In this document: in pieces, positions 44,541 to 53,405 of the stretch
Layout: every line of letters begins with the position of its first letter
How positions within the stretch are numbered: the stretch's first letter is position 1
Assembly: GCA_023389155.1 (NCBI GenBank)
Contig: JAEWEV010000015.1
Location: 62,001 to 126,000 of the forward strand
Source of the DNA: Pseudomonadota bacterium
GTDB taxonomy: Bacteria > Pseudomonadota > Gammaproteobacteria > Burkholderiales > Burkholderiaceae_B
Length of the DNA stretch: 64,000 nucleotides
Reading direction: 5' to 3'
The notes under the pieces: model-generated
The model's database searches: none
The model's input: only the letters and a program-made list of their open reading frames with translations
Told to the model about the DNA's origin: nothing
Translations under genes and position numbers: made by a program

Positions 44541-45481
44541 AGCTTGGCTTCCTCCTCGATATCGGATACAAGCGGTAGCGCAGGTCTGACGCCTTCGGGC
44601 AACTCGATGGCGCGCACCCGGTCAATAAAATGGGATATGGTTGGTAATATTTCAGCGTCACGCCGAAGCAGGTAGGTGGTCAGCATGGGCGAACGGCCTG
44701 CAAGGGATCGAGCCACCACGCCCGGTTCACGACTGGAGGCGATATACGACGCGCCAGCCAGGCCCAGCGCGAAGCCCGCCGACACCAGCGCCATCATTAA
44801 ATCGAACGAAGCCACCCGCTCCGCAATCAACGGCTCCATATCTGCCCGGCGCAGCACCCGTTCCACTTGCTGCGCGTGACCTTCGCATACTTGCGCGTCG
44901 CGCAGCACCAATGGATAACGCAGCACTTCATCCAGCGGGATGCGCTTATGCTTAAGTAGTGGATGCCGTGCTGGCACCGCGACCCATAGCGGATCGTTCC
45001 ACACTGGCTCAGCGACGATGCTGTCGCCCACCTCATCAGACTGCGCAAAACCCACGTCGTACAGGTCGTCATGCAATCCCTTGATCTGTTGCGATAACGA
45101 CACCTCGAACAAGCGTATTTCGACTTCGGGTTCTTCCTGGCGGCATAGCGCCAACAAAGATGGAAGACGTGAAGGTGTGGCACCATCAGACAAGGCAATA
45201 CGTAACTGACCGTGGAAGCCATTGGACGCCGCTGTTACGCTATCGCGGGCCTGCTGTAAGGCGGTGAAGATACGTGGCACATGCTCCAGAAGCAGCTTGC
45301 CTGCCCGCGTCAGCCGCGTACTGCGACTAGTGCGGATGAACAACTGCTCGCCCAAGTCTTCTTCCAGTTCCTTGATGGCGCGCGACAGAGGCGACTGCTC
45401 GATGTGCAGTTTCTCAGCTGCCCGAGCGAAATGGAGTTCTTCGGCCACAGCCAGAAAGCAGCGGAGATGTCGTAGTTCCAT
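44537..45481 (-). CDS. LysR-family transcriptional regulator
   Basis: A 314-residue LysR-type regulator. The N-terminal winged helix MELRHLRCFLAVAEELHFAR is followed by AAEKLHIEQSPLSRAIKELE (recognition helix) and a substrate-binding domain (about 90-300). The start at 45481 gives the standard family beginning; an in-frame ATG 14 codons upstream is less likely. LysR genes occupy this place beside traG in Tn4371-like ICEs. It is coupled to eexN by a four-base overlap, so exclusion and regulation are expressed together. The effector is unknown. Confidence 0.9.
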   Translation of the reverse strand: MELRHLRCFLAVAEELHFARAAEKLHIEQSPLSRAIKELEEDLGEQLFIRTSRSTRLTRAGKLLLEHVPRIFTALQQARDSVTAASNGFHGQLRIALSDGATPSRLPSLLALCRQEEPEVEIRLFEVSLSQQIKGLHDDLYDVGFAQSDEVGDSIVAEPVWNDPLWVAVPARHPLLKHKRIPLDEVLRYPLVLRDAQVCEGHAQQVERVLRRADMEPLIAERVASFDLMMALVSAGFALGLAGASYIASSREPGVVARSLAGRSPMLTTYLLRRDAEILPTISHFIDRVRAIELPEGVRPALPLVSDIEEEAKL

Positions 45482-45523
45482 ACCTATTTCTGTTCCTGTC
45501 TCGATTCCATTGTTGCTTCTCAC

Positions 45524-46939
45524 CTAATGCGGTGGCTTCGTCAGAAACATTGATGTAACTATTGACGCAATTGCGAAAACTCCCAATAGGGCTAACCCCA
45601 GTTCGTATGTTCCTTGCGCACCTGTGCCGGACACTTGATCAACGACGATGACAATAGTGATTGCACCCAACGCACCACCGAGACGCTGAGCAATGTTTAT
45701 GATCGTCGCTGCATCTCCCATCTCCTCCTTTGAAACGGCTGCATAGGCTGCTGTCATGGCTGGCATTTGGGCTAAAGCCAACCCCCCTCCTCGGACAAAC
45801 AGCAAAATAGCCACATTGACAAAAGTCAAAGCCGTCGAGAACCAAAAAGGCGCTACGGTGAGTAACAGCAAAAAACTCCCTATAACGCATGCTTTCAACG
45901 CACCATATCGATCTGCGATATGTCCGGCGACGGGCAGGGCAAATGCTGACCCGAGGCCCATCGCTAGCAACATGAAGCCCGTGTTTGTGGGCGACAGGTG
46001 TAACGTGTCTTGAAGATAAAGCGGTATAAGCAATAAGCTGCCGTACATTGTGGCCCCAGTAAGACCAGCCGTGGCGACAGCCGCCGAAAAATTCGGTGCA
46101 CAAAACAATCGGATATCGATCAAGGGCGCTATTGAACGGTTAGCATGCTTAACAAACACAAAAATAAAGCCTACCCCAAGCGCCAGCATGAAGAGAGATA
46201 CTGCACCATCAGCAACACCAATAGTGGCAGCGCCATACAGCACTAGCGGAAGCCCTAGACTAATTAGCAGCAAACCGGTGGTATCGAATCGATGCGCAGG
46301 TACCACATCATTTGGTGGTAGAACAAATTTAGCCACAATGATCGCGACCATTCCGATTGGAATATTGATCCAAAACAACCAGCGCCAAGAGAAAGACTCG
46401 AGCAATGCCCCTGCTAGTCCTGGCCCCAGTGCAGGGCCGAGTGCCACAGCGAAGCCTACGGTTCCCATCAAGCGTCCAAGCTGTCTCCGATCAGCAACTT
46501 CAGCAAGTAGCGCCTGCCCCGCGGGTACCATTAAGCCGGCTGCGAGGCCTTGAGAGCACCTAGCTACGATTAACGTCACGAGATCACCGGACAATCCGCA
46601 CACGGTTGAGGATGCTATAAATGCAAACATCGCAGCCCTCCAAAGCCGGTTTGAACCGACACGTCTTGCTAGCCATCCAGTCAGAGGAAGAGAGAGCGCA
46701 AGTGTGATCAGGTAACTTGTGGCAACCCATTGGACATCTCCCAACGGAGCAGCAAACTGCTTGCTGATCGTTCCGATGGCAAGATTGGCGACAGTCGAGT
46801 CAAGCATCGCCATGAACGCTCCAGTACCAGTGACTGCGGCGACCATCCAGAGACGAAAAGGTATGCTAGGTGACGATGACAACATAGCTGTAATAGCGTC
46901 TACTATCTTGCTTGATCTTTCATGATACGACTGTACCAT
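45524..46939 (-). CDS. MFS drug efflux transporter (DHA2/EmrB-type)
   Basis: Proton-driven multidrug exporter of the 14-helix DHA2 type, 471 residues. Helix 1 has FMAMLDSTVANLAIGTISKQ (the D1 motif of EmrB/QacA proteins). LTGWLARRVGSNRLW is motif A, and FAVALGPALGPGLAGALLES is motif C of antiporters. The start at 46939 gives an 18-residue tail; an internal ATG at 46885 is an alternative. It is divergent from a TetR gene with a very short gap, a classic repressor-pump pair. It lies between lysR and the relaxase, so it is ICE cargo, and is AT-richer than the backbone. Confidence 0.88.
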   Translation of the reverse strand: MVQSYHERSSKIVDAITAMLSSSPSIPFRLWMVAAVTGTGAFMAMLDSTVANLAIGTISKQFAAPLGDVQWVATSYLITLALSLPLTGWLARRVGSNRLWRAAMFAFIASSTVCGLSGDLVTLIVARCSQGLAAGLMVPAGQALLAEVADRRQLGRLMGTVGFAVALGPALGPGLAGALLESFSWRWLFWINIPIGMVAIIVAKFVLPPNDVVPAHRFDTTGLLLISLGLPLVLYGAATIGVADGAVSLFMLALGVGFIFVFVKHANRSIAPLIDIRLFCAPNFSAAVATAGLTGATMYGSLLLIPLYLQDTLHLSPTNTGFMLLAMGLGSAFALPVAGHIADRYGALKACVIGSFLLLLTVAPFWFSTALTFVNVAILLFVRGGGLALAQMPAMTAAYAAVSKEEMGDAATIINIAQRLGGALGAITIVIVVDQVSGTGAQGTYELGLALLGVFAIASIVTSMFLTKPPH

Positions 46940-46972
46940 TAAAATTCAACCAAGCACAATCATGAGGATTCC

Positions 46973-47596
46973 ATGCCGAAAACGGTCAACCATAACGAGC
47001 GCCGATCAATGATCCTAGAAGCGTTTGTCGCAGTAGCTGTGCGTGAGGGCTTACATGCCGTTTCTATGCGCACCGTAGCTGCCGAGGCTGAAATCTCACT
47101 TCGCCTTGTGCAGTACTACTTCGAGAATAAGGCCAGGTTAATGCGAGAAGGTCTGATGGCGCTTGAGAGGATGAGCAACGAGCGATGGGCAAATCACGCC
47201 TCAACTTCGACGGAAGCCTTGACCGTAACAGAAACTCTCGAGGCTCTTTTCACGGTAGCTCTGCCCACTGACTCACACGGACGTGAGTTTCATCTACTTT
47301 GGATGTCTTATGCCGTCCTCAGTATGACCGATCCTGAAATTCCAAATGAAGCGTTGCTCGATGGACCTAACCGCTTACTCCAGCGTGTCACCTTGTTGCT
47401 AAAACAAGGACAAGAATCTGGTGAATTTGGTAATGAACTGGACGCAACAGCTGAAGCCATTATTTTGCTAGGACTGATCCACGGCCTTGGTACCGCCGTC
47501 ATGACCGGAATGCAAAGCGGGAAGGTTGCGCTGGAGCTCCTGACTCTTCATCTTGGACGGCTGAAAAGGTCAAAAACACAGCAATCAATTAAATAG
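46973..47596 (+). CDS. TetR-family regulator of the adjacent efflux pump
   Basis: A 207-residue TetR-type repressor. The N-terminal HTH is RSMILEAFVAVAVREGLHAV, then SMRTVAAEAEISLRLVQYYF, followed by a helical ligand-binding domain. ATG 46973 has TGAGGA upstream. It is divergent from the efflux gene with 33 bases between the annotated starts, so one operator in this gap would control both. The inducing drug cannot be told from sequence. Confidence 0.88.
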   Translation: MPKTVNHNERRSMILEAFVAVAVREGLHAVSMRTVAAEAEISLRLVQYYFENKARLMREGLMALERMSNERWANHASTSTEALTVTETLEALFTVALPTDSHGREFHLLWMSYAVLSMTDPEIPNEALLDGPNRLLQRVTLLLKQGQESGEFGNELDATAEAIILLGLIHGLGTAVMTGMQSGKVALELLTLHLGRLKRSKTQQSIK

Positions 47597-47656
47597 AAAC
47601 CCAGAGTGACTTAGTACACGCCGCATGGTAACTATATTCACAGTCATCCTATGGGT

Positions 47657-49651
47657 TCAGACAAGGCTACTGCCTCGTTGCAGCCCAACCTCCCATGACA
47701 CCCCGTCTCCGCACACCGTCGCGGCAAGCTGCTGCCCCAGCCGCTGCTCGATCACGGGTTTCCACGGCACCAGGCTAAACCCCATGCCGTCATCAAGCAT
47801 CGCGTAGCGTCCGCTGACGAGCATGATCGAACGCCGGTAGATGCCGACGACGCGCTGCCCCTCGGCCACCGGGCGATGCTCCTGGCCGGTTTCGGTGGCC
47901 ATATCCTTGGCGACCTGCATCAGTTCCCGATCGCGCAGCGTACCCAGCAGATTCCGAGCAAGGGTCACGCGCTGTCCGTGCCGCTGTGCCAGCCCCTGTT
48001 CGACCAGAAAGTCAGCGCGCTGCTGCATCGCCTGCTTGGCATCACCAGAAAAACCCACATCCCCCAGCCCCTTGCCGCCGCCAATCAACTGTCGATCCAG
48101 CCAGGTGGCGCCAATCACGCGGGCCTGCCGCTCAATGGGCAGGTGCGATTTCAGTTTCACAGACACGCCACTCAGGCGCTGGGCATCATACTGGCGGCCC
48201 CGTTCCGGCAGATCGCTCGGTACCTGCCATAGCCCTTCGGCTACACGCTCCACGATACCGGCTCGTCTCAGGGCTTCCAGGCGTCGGACATGAGCGGCGA
48301 CAACCTCCTTCGGGTCACGGCCAGCTTTGGATCGGCCTTGCTCAATCGCCAGGTGATGGTCGGCGCGATACAGGCCGTCGCTTACCAGCTCCACGATGTT
48401 GCGATCAGCCGCTCGAATGTCGGCGGAACCCTGCACTTCCACCACCGCGCCGGTCGGATGGTTGGCCGGATCGTCGCGGGTATTTAGCGCGATATAGTGC
48501 GCTTTACCATCCACACCGTCGATGACCAGATAGCCCCGGTCGCGCAGCTCATCATCCAACCCCTTGGCCACCACGCGACCAACGATGGTGCGGCCATCAT
48601 TGTCCGGCTCGAACACAGCAAGTTCACGCGGTTGCCCGCTCATGGCCCGCTGCATGGTGCGGATGATGTCGCCACGCTCGCCCAGGGTGCGCAAAGTCTT
48701 CTCGGCGTCGGTGTGAATGGCCCAGGTGCCGGGCTGCATTTCTTCGGCTAAACCCATGCGCTGTAAACGTTGTAGGCGACCGATCAGCAACAGGCGATGA
48801 CGTTGCAGTTTCGGCTCGTTGAAGTGTTCGATATGTATTCTGCCATCGTCACCAGCCTCGCGTTGCAGGGTGCGATCCAGACTTGTCCAGCGCTCCTGAT
48901 CCACTTCGCGCTGCATGGCTTGCTGGATCTCCAGCTCGGTGCGTGGCCCCAGCCATTCGGTCGCCAGTTCAGATGCGCGATGACGCAAACCCTGGGCGAT
49001 GTAATCGCCCGCGATGATCAGGTCTTGGCCGGTGTCGTCACGTCCGCGCACGATCAGGTGGGTATGGGGATTGTCGGTATTCCAGTGATCCACCGCCACC
49101 CAGTCCAGGCGCGTGCCAAGGTCAGCTTCCATGCGGTTCACCAGATGCCGGGTGTAGGTGCGCAAGTCATCCAGTTCAGCACCGTCCTCTGGGGAAACGA
49201 TGAAGCGGAAATGGTGTCTATCCTCGGCGCAGCGTTCCTTGAAGGCATCCAGATCGGCGACGTCCGTCTGTGGCCCATAGGCTTGGCCTGGCTCGCCATC
49301 GCGGCCCGCGCCGTCACGCTCGATGTAGCGTAGGTGCTTGGCAAGCGACTGGGGGCTGGCACGTTGCTGATTCACCGGCAGCGTCTTGATGGCCACCCGT
49401 CGCGAGAATGGCGTGAGGTTCGCCCCTGCGAAACGCGCCGCCGTATGGCCGCGCCCCAGACGTGCGCCGGGACGCTGGCCAGCGCGCGCGCTGCGGCCAC
49501 CGGCGGCGGAATGGCGCATGAAGGACTTGCCGCCGCTGGCCTTGCTGGTCTGCTTGAGCACCTTGGAAATAAAACCTTGGCCTTGACCCTTGCCCCGGTT
49601 CTTCGGGGCGCTGGGACGCACCCGGAAAGCATCATCGCGGCGGTCGCTCAT
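47657..49651 (-). CDS. Relaxase (VirD2-like, DUF3363 type)
   Basis: Conjugative relaxase that nicks oriT and leads the strand into the recipient, 664 residues. The N-terminal basic region is followed by the catalytic domain: KHLRYIERDG (nucleophilic Tyr region) at about residue 92 and VDHWNTDNPHTHLIVRG (three-His metal site) at about 200. The C-terminal DUF3363-type half (AAHVRRLEALRRAGIVERVA to the end) is standard for the Tn4371 relaxase. MSDRRDDAFRVRPSAPKNRG at 49651 is the family start; a frame runs 124 codons further upstream but is not protein-like. Confidence 0.92.
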   Translation of the reverse strand: MSDRRDDAFRVRPSAPKNRGKGQGQGFISKVLKQTSKASGGKSFMRHSAAGGRSARAGQRPGARLGRGHTAARFAGANLTPFSRRVAIKTLPVNQQRASPQSLAKHLRYIERDGAGRDGEPGQAYGPQTDVADLDAFKERCAEDRHHFRFIVSPEDGAELDDLRTYTRHLVNRMEADLGTRLDWVAVDHWNTDNPHTHLIVRGRDDTGQDLIIAGDYIAQGLRHRASELATEWLGPRTELEIQQAMQREVDQERWTSLDRTLQREAGDDGRIHIEHFNEPKLQRHRLLLIGRLQRLQRMGLAEEMQPGTWAIHTDAEKTLRTLGERGDIIRTMQRAMSGQPRELAVFEPDNDGRTIVGRVVAKGLDDELRDRGYLVIDGVDGKAHYIALNTRDDPANHPTGAVVEVQGSADIRAADRNIVELVSDGLYRADHHLAIEQGRSKAGRDPKEVVAAHVRRLEALRRAGIVERVAEGLWQVPSDLPERGRQYDAQRLSGVSVKLKSHLPIERQARVIGATWLDRQLIGGGKGLGDVGFSGDAKQAMQQRADFLVEQGLAQRHGQRVTLARNLLGTLRDRELMQVAKDMATETGQEHRPVAEGQRVVGIYRRSIMLVSGRYAMLDDGMGFSLVPWKPVIEQRLGQQLAATVCGDGVSWEVGLQRGSSLV

Positions 49652-50135
49652 GGCTACGCTCTCTATAAGTTCTGAATGCAGTTGTGGCGTAGCCGGTCGT
49701 GTGGAGCACGCGGCCAGCCCCGTCTTGGCGCGGGAATCACGCCCCCAGCGGCACGGCGGCAACGCCGCATCGTGCCGCGCCACCCCCATGTGCAGACTGG
49801 CTTTGCGGGCGTCTGGGTGCCGCCCCCTTTTGTCTTGCCTTCCGCCTTTACCTGTCGCTTTCGCTCCCGGCGTCGGCGGCCCGGTGGCACTGCAGCATGG
49901 GCAGTCAGCGCACCGGCGAGCGCGCCGATGGACGCGCCAGAGGCCGCAGGCCAAGCACGTTCGAGGCACGGCTCCTGCACGTGGGACGGCTGAGCGGGAC
50001 GCCTTGCTGTGTGCAAAGTCCATTGCATAGGATTGGCCTCAGCACGGCAGACGCAACGACGCGCCGGCAATCCCAAGGAAGACACGCCTGATAGCACGAT
50101 GACATACAGCGCGACGTGCATTGAATCGCCGGCTT
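49652..50135. other. Region upstream of the relaxase: candidate oriT
   Basis: About 480 bases with no supported gene. It contains a strong imperfect hairpin at 49,748-49,778 (GCGGCACG-GCGGC...GCCGC-CGTGCCGC). A copy of the 17-bp repA-region iteron, CACGCCTGATAGCACGA, lies at 50,083-50,099. A hairpin directly upstream of a relaxase gene is the usual setting for oriT; the nick site itself was not identified. Confidence 0.45.
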
Positions 50136-50735
50136 TCATGGCTGCGCCCCATGCCAGACCGGATGCGCGATGCCGATCACGGCGGCTGCTCTGACCGGGC
50201 CAAAGTAGCGGCTGTCGAATGAGGCCGGATTCGTAGCGCTCAACAGGAACAGTTCGCCCGCCATCAATGGCCGGCACTGCGGCCAGGGCGGCAACGGACG
50301 GCCCAGCTGGTCGGCAGGCAGCGCTGCGGCCACCGGCACGCCGTCGATGCGCACCTGACCGGCCACGATGCAGACGTGTTGCGGCGCGACCGCGCCCACA
50401 CGCTTGAGTAGCGGAATGTGTGCGGGCAGATAGCCGCGTTGCGCGGCCAGCGCAGCGGCGTCGGCGGGCAATCGGGTCAGAACAATGCTGCCCACGTGTA
50501 GCCGACCAGACAACGAGCCGGACTGATGTTGGAACGGTTCGACGCGATACCAGCCGACCGCCACACTGTCGGACGGGTTGTAGACTAGGCGCGGCAGCGG
50601 CGGCACAAAAGCCGTCCAGGCCAGCGCAGCCAAGCCGACAGTGGACAAGCCCGCCAGCACGATGCGGGCGCGCAGGCGCGAACGAGGATGCGGCCCGGTT
50701 CCAGCGGCCTTATTGAACGTGGCAACCGGCCTCAT
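50136..50735 (-). CDS. traF: TraF-like conjugative transfer signal peptidase (S26)
   Basis: A 199-residue S26 peptidase related to RP4 TraF, which matures and cyclises the TrbC pilin in the inner membrane. It has one N-terminal helix (IVLAGLSTVGLAALAWTAF). The catalytic Ser lies in YNPSDSVAVGWYRVE (about residue 57) and Lys in PLLKRVGAVAPQHVC (about 117). The closing segment SFDSRYFGPV is typical. It overlaps the DUF2840 gene by four bases. Confidence 0.92.
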   Translation of the reverse strand: MRPVATFNKAAGTGPHPRSRLRARIVLAGLSTVGLAALAWTAFVPPLPRLVYNPSDSVAVGWYRVEPFQHQSGSLSGRLHVGSIVLTRLPADAAALAAQRGYLPAHIPLLKRVGAVAPQHVCIVAGQVRIDGVPVAAALPADQLGRPLPPWPQCRPLMAGELFLLSATNPASFDSRYFGPVRAAAVIGIAHPVWHGAQP

Positions 50736-51277
50736 GACAAGGCCCGCCCGACCAGCCAGGCGGCGTGCCGTTCGGCGGTGTAATCGGGCAACGGCTGACG
50801 CGCCGCCAGCCGATTGGCGAGCGTGCGCCAGTACGCGGGCGAGACGGCGGCGGGAGCAATACCCAGTAACTCGATGGCATCCATACGTTGCAGCACGGCG
50901 CGTACATGGGCATCGCCTTCAACCTGCAACAGCAGGCGTGCGCCAGGCTGCACGCCGGGGATGCGCTGCGCCGCGTCCAGCGGTGTGCAAGCCTGCATCA
51001 CCATAAGCTGCCAGCGCACCGTACCATAGTCATTGGCCTGCCAGCGGATGCGGCATAGCACCGCGCCCGGCAGAAACACCGCCCAGCGCCGCCAGCGGTC
51101 CAGCCGCAGCGTGTGTGCCGGTTCACCAAAACGCAGGTAAAGATTGAAGTGGGGTTCGATTGTGGCCAGCGCCACCCGCGTCAGCGGGGCGCGGTTGGCA
51201 TGAGGGCGAAGCGCGGCGGAGAGCGGCAGTGATGCCGCCGTGGCCGCACCAGCGGCAGGCGAAACAAAGCTATTCAT
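50732..51277 (-). CDS. DUF2840-family ICE protein
   Basis: A 181-residue protein of the DUF2840 family regularly found next to traF in Tn4371-like ICEs. Characteristic segments include LYLRFGEPAHTLRLDRWRRW, CRIRWQANDYGTVRWQL and the closing AERHAAWLVGRALS. No membrane segment and no catalytic motif are recognised. It overlaps both neighbours by four bases, so it is in the repA-traF operon. Function unknown. Confidence 0.85.
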   Translation of the reverse strand: MNSFVSPAAGAATAASLPLSAALRPHANRAPLTRVALATIEPHFNLYLRFGEPAHTLRLDRWRRWAVFLPGAVLCRIRWQANDYGTVRWQLMVMQACTPLDAAQRIPGVQPGARLLLQVEGDAHVRAVLQRMDAIELLGIAPAAVSPAYWRTLANRLAARQPLPDYTAERHAAWLVGRALS

Positions 51278-51558
51278 GGCGTGTCCTCTTTGCGAGGTTC
51301 TGGAAACTCCCTATCCAGCAGACCGCGCAGCAGGTCGGCCACCGTCACGCCTTGCGTGAAGGCCGAGACCTTGATGCGCGCCCGCAGGGCGGGGGTGATG
51401 TCCAGCGTCAGGCGAGCGGTGTAGAGATCACCCTTGTTCAGCGTGTCGGCGTCGCCCTGGCGAATCCACGCCTCAGCGTGCGGATTCGCGGGTGGGCGCG
51501 CACCAATGCCCACGCGCTTGGCTGGACGTTTGCTGTTCAGTGGCAGCTTGGCTGTCAT
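51274..51558 (-). CDS. Small ribbon-helix-helix-type protein after parA
   Basis: A 94-residue protein. The C-terminal half (YTARLTLDITPALRARIKVS, then GVTVADLLRGLLDREF) looks like a ribbon-helix-helix motif, as in small ParB/ParG-type centromere-binding partners. The start at 51558 overlaps the parA stop (ATGA); an in-frame ATG three codons upstream is less likely. Its place directly after parA suggests it is the DNA-binding partner of ParA for partition. Confidence 0.75.
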   Translation of the reverse strand: MTAKLPLNSKRPAKRVGIGARPPANPHAEAWIRQGDADTLNKGDLYTARLTLDITPALRARIKVSAFTQGVTVADLLRGLLDREFPEPRKEDTP

Positions 51559-52193
51559 GTCGGCCACCGCAACAGTTCATCGACCAGCGCGGTGATCTCA
51601 CGCGCCGCCGCGCTATCGGGCGCCGTTTCACGTGCCAGCCGCCCGGCGGCCACGCTGTCGGCAAAGACGATCCGCTGGCGAACCTCGGCGTGCAGCGCCG
51701 GCAATGGTTGCTCAGCCAGCGCCCGACGGGCTTCGCGTCCGATCACCGTGGTGCTGACCCGCCGGTTGATGACAAAGGCCGCTTGCAAAGCAGGCCGAAA
51801 CACCTGGGCCTCGCGGATCAGCACCACCATCTCAGCGCTGGCCCACAGGTCGTAGGGGCTGGGTTGCACAGGAATCAGCACGTAATCGGCTGCCAGCAGC
51901 GCAGAGCGCGCCAAGGCGGCGATTCTGGGCGGGCCATCAATGACCACGTGATCGGCCCGCCTAGCGAGTTCCGGCGCTTCCTGATGCAGCGTTTCACGTG
52001 CCAGGCCCACCGCGCTGAACAGCCGTGGCAGCTCTTGCTGGCTTCTGCGCTGTGTCCAATCCAGTGAAGAACCCTGCGGGTCGGCATCCAACAGGATGAC
52101 TTGCTGACCGCGCAGCGCGAGTTCTCCGGCGATGTGCGTGGCCAGCGTGGTCTTGCCCACCCCACCTTTCTGATTGAGCAAGGCAACGATCAT
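51555..52193 (-). CDS. parA: ParA-family partition ATPase
   Basis: Walker-type partition ATPase of 212 residues. The deviant Walker A LLNQKGGVGKTTLATHIAGE is at residues 5-24, and LLDADPQGSSLDWTQRRS and VIDGPPRIAALARSALLAAD follow. It lacks an N-terminal HTH, so it is the short type that pairs with a small DNA-binding partner, here the downstream RHH protein. It lies downstream of repA, across the iteron region. Such modules may stabilise the ICE when it is excised and replicating. Confidence 0.93.
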   Translation of the reverse strand: MIVALLNQKGGVGKTTLATHIAGELALRGQQVILLDADPQGSSLDWTQRRSQQELPRLFSAVGLARETLHQEAPELARRADHVVIDGPPRIAALARSALLAADYVLIPVQPSPYDLWASAEMVVLIREAQVFRPALQAAFVINRRVSTTVIGREARRALAEQPLPALHAEVRQRIVFADSVAAGRLARETAPDSAAAREITALVDELLRWPT

Positions 52194-52339
52194 GGCGCAG
52201 CCCTCCCATCTGAAAAACCCCTGAGTTCTTCTACTGTCGAGAGTGGCTGTTTTTGCCTTGTTGAACGAAATGGTTTTTTCGGCTGATTTCGCCCGTCACA
52301 CTGTCGGGTGTTTCCCTTTTCAGGGTCTATCCAACGTGG

Positions 52340-52536
52340 TTGCGGGTCTTTATCAATAGTTAGAGTAGTTAAGTTAGATAAGTTAAGGGGCACGCAAACC
52401 CAGTGCTGGCGCGGCTTTGCAGCCGATTTGCACGCCTGATAGCACGATAGTCCCACGCCCGATAGCACGATACCGGACACGCCTGATAGCACGACACTAT
52501 TCACAGGATATTCACAGCTTTTCCACAGACTTATCC
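52340..52536. other. Candidate replication origin (iterons, AT-rich tract, DnaA-like boxes)
   Basis: Between parA and repA are three direct repeats of CACGCCTGATAGCACGA starting at 52,431, 52,454 (one mismatch) and 52,478. The spacing of 23-24 bases is about two helical turns. On one side is an AT-rich tract with AGTTA repeats (about 52,350-52,388). On the other are ATTCACA, ATTCACA and TTTTCCACA, all resembling DnaA boxes (52,496-52,530). This arrangement next to repA is that of an iteron-type oriV. Shared iteron at 50,083. Confidence 0.6.
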
Positions 52537-53379
52537 CCGTGCCGTGGACGGCACCGGTCGGAAGGTCAGCCGTTCGCGGCCTTCGGTCGGCAGCAGCTCG
52601 ATCCCCAACACGTAGCCGGGCAGCGACTGCTTTGCCACCAGGGCGCGCAGATCGCAGGCGAAGTCGGCGGGCTTGGCGGTACTGCCGGACTTCTGGTGCA
52701 GGTAGCGAAAATCGAATCGCCAGCCCTCCGGCTGCTTGCCTCCGTGCTTGCGCACCAGGCGGTATAGCCAGCGCTCGATACCACCCGTGAGCCGGAAGTA
52801 CGCCGGGTCGATGGTCAGCACCAGGGCCGCATTGAGCACGCCCGCATAAAACCAGTCCGGCAGAATCAGTTCGATGCCCAACGGCTTGCCGCCAGCATCG
52901 GCCAGTTCCTTCCACTCGTTGATCCACGAAAACCGATGCAGCCGCCGCCCCGTGGTTTCGCGGATGGACGTTGCCACGCTGGTCGATTGCAGCCGGTCGA
53001 GCGCCGCTTTCAGGCGCTGGTAGTCGCGCAAGGAGGTGCCACGCCCGATAAAGCGCAGGATTTCGTAAGGCTTGGCGCGTATCCAGCGCGAAGGCGTGAT
53101 GCCTGCATCGCGTGCCTGCACAATCTGCGACGCGGCCCAGATCAGGATGTCGGCATCCCAGATCGTGGCAATGCCGTGTTCGGCGGTGCCTTCCACACGG
53201 ATGGTGACGTTCCCATTGCGAAAGTCGATGGGCGCAACGCGCCGCGACTTCGCCAGCGAGAAGAAGGGATAGGCCATCAAGTCCTGGGCATCGCGTGGCA
53301 CCATGTCGCCGGGCAAGGCGCGGAACAGCGCAAGTTGTTCCTGCTGTGGCGGTCGCTGCGCAGCGGGCGAACGGGACAT
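52531..53379 (-). CDS. repA: RepA-family replication initiator
   Basis: A 282-residue replication initiator protein of the RepA type (winged-helix initiator) found in Tn4371-like ICEs and several broad-host plasmids. Core segments are MAYPFFSLAKSRRVAPIDFR, then WDADILIWAASQIVQARDAG, RFIGRGTSLRDYQRLKAALD and GIERWLYRLVRKHGG. It probably binds the iterons downstream at 52,431-52,494. It follows the HTH gene by about 26 bases. A longer frame overlapping this gene on the same strand (52,190-53,557) is a shadow and was not called. Confidence 0.9.
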   Translation of the reverse strand: MSRSPAAQRPPQQEQLALFRALPGDMVPRDAQDLMAYPFFSLAKSRRVAPIDFRNGNVTIRVEGTAEHGIATIWDADILIWAASQIVQARDAGITPSRWIRAKPYEILRFIGRGTSLRDYQRLKAALDRLQSTSVATSIRETTGRRLHRFSWINEWKELADAGGKPLGIELILPDWFYAGVLNAALVLTIDPAYFRLTGGIERWLYRLVRKHGGKQPEGWRFDFRYLHQKSGSTAKPADFACDLRALVAKQSLPGYVLGIELLPTEGRERLTFRPVPSTARG

Positions 53380-53405
53380 GGTGATGGCCGCTAGCGGGCA
53401 GACGA

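Noticed and set aside
49652..50023. A 124-codon extension of the relaxase
   Set aside because: The residues are Cys/Arg/Pro-rich and unlike any relaxase N-terminus. This DNA contains the hairpin proposed as an oriT element.
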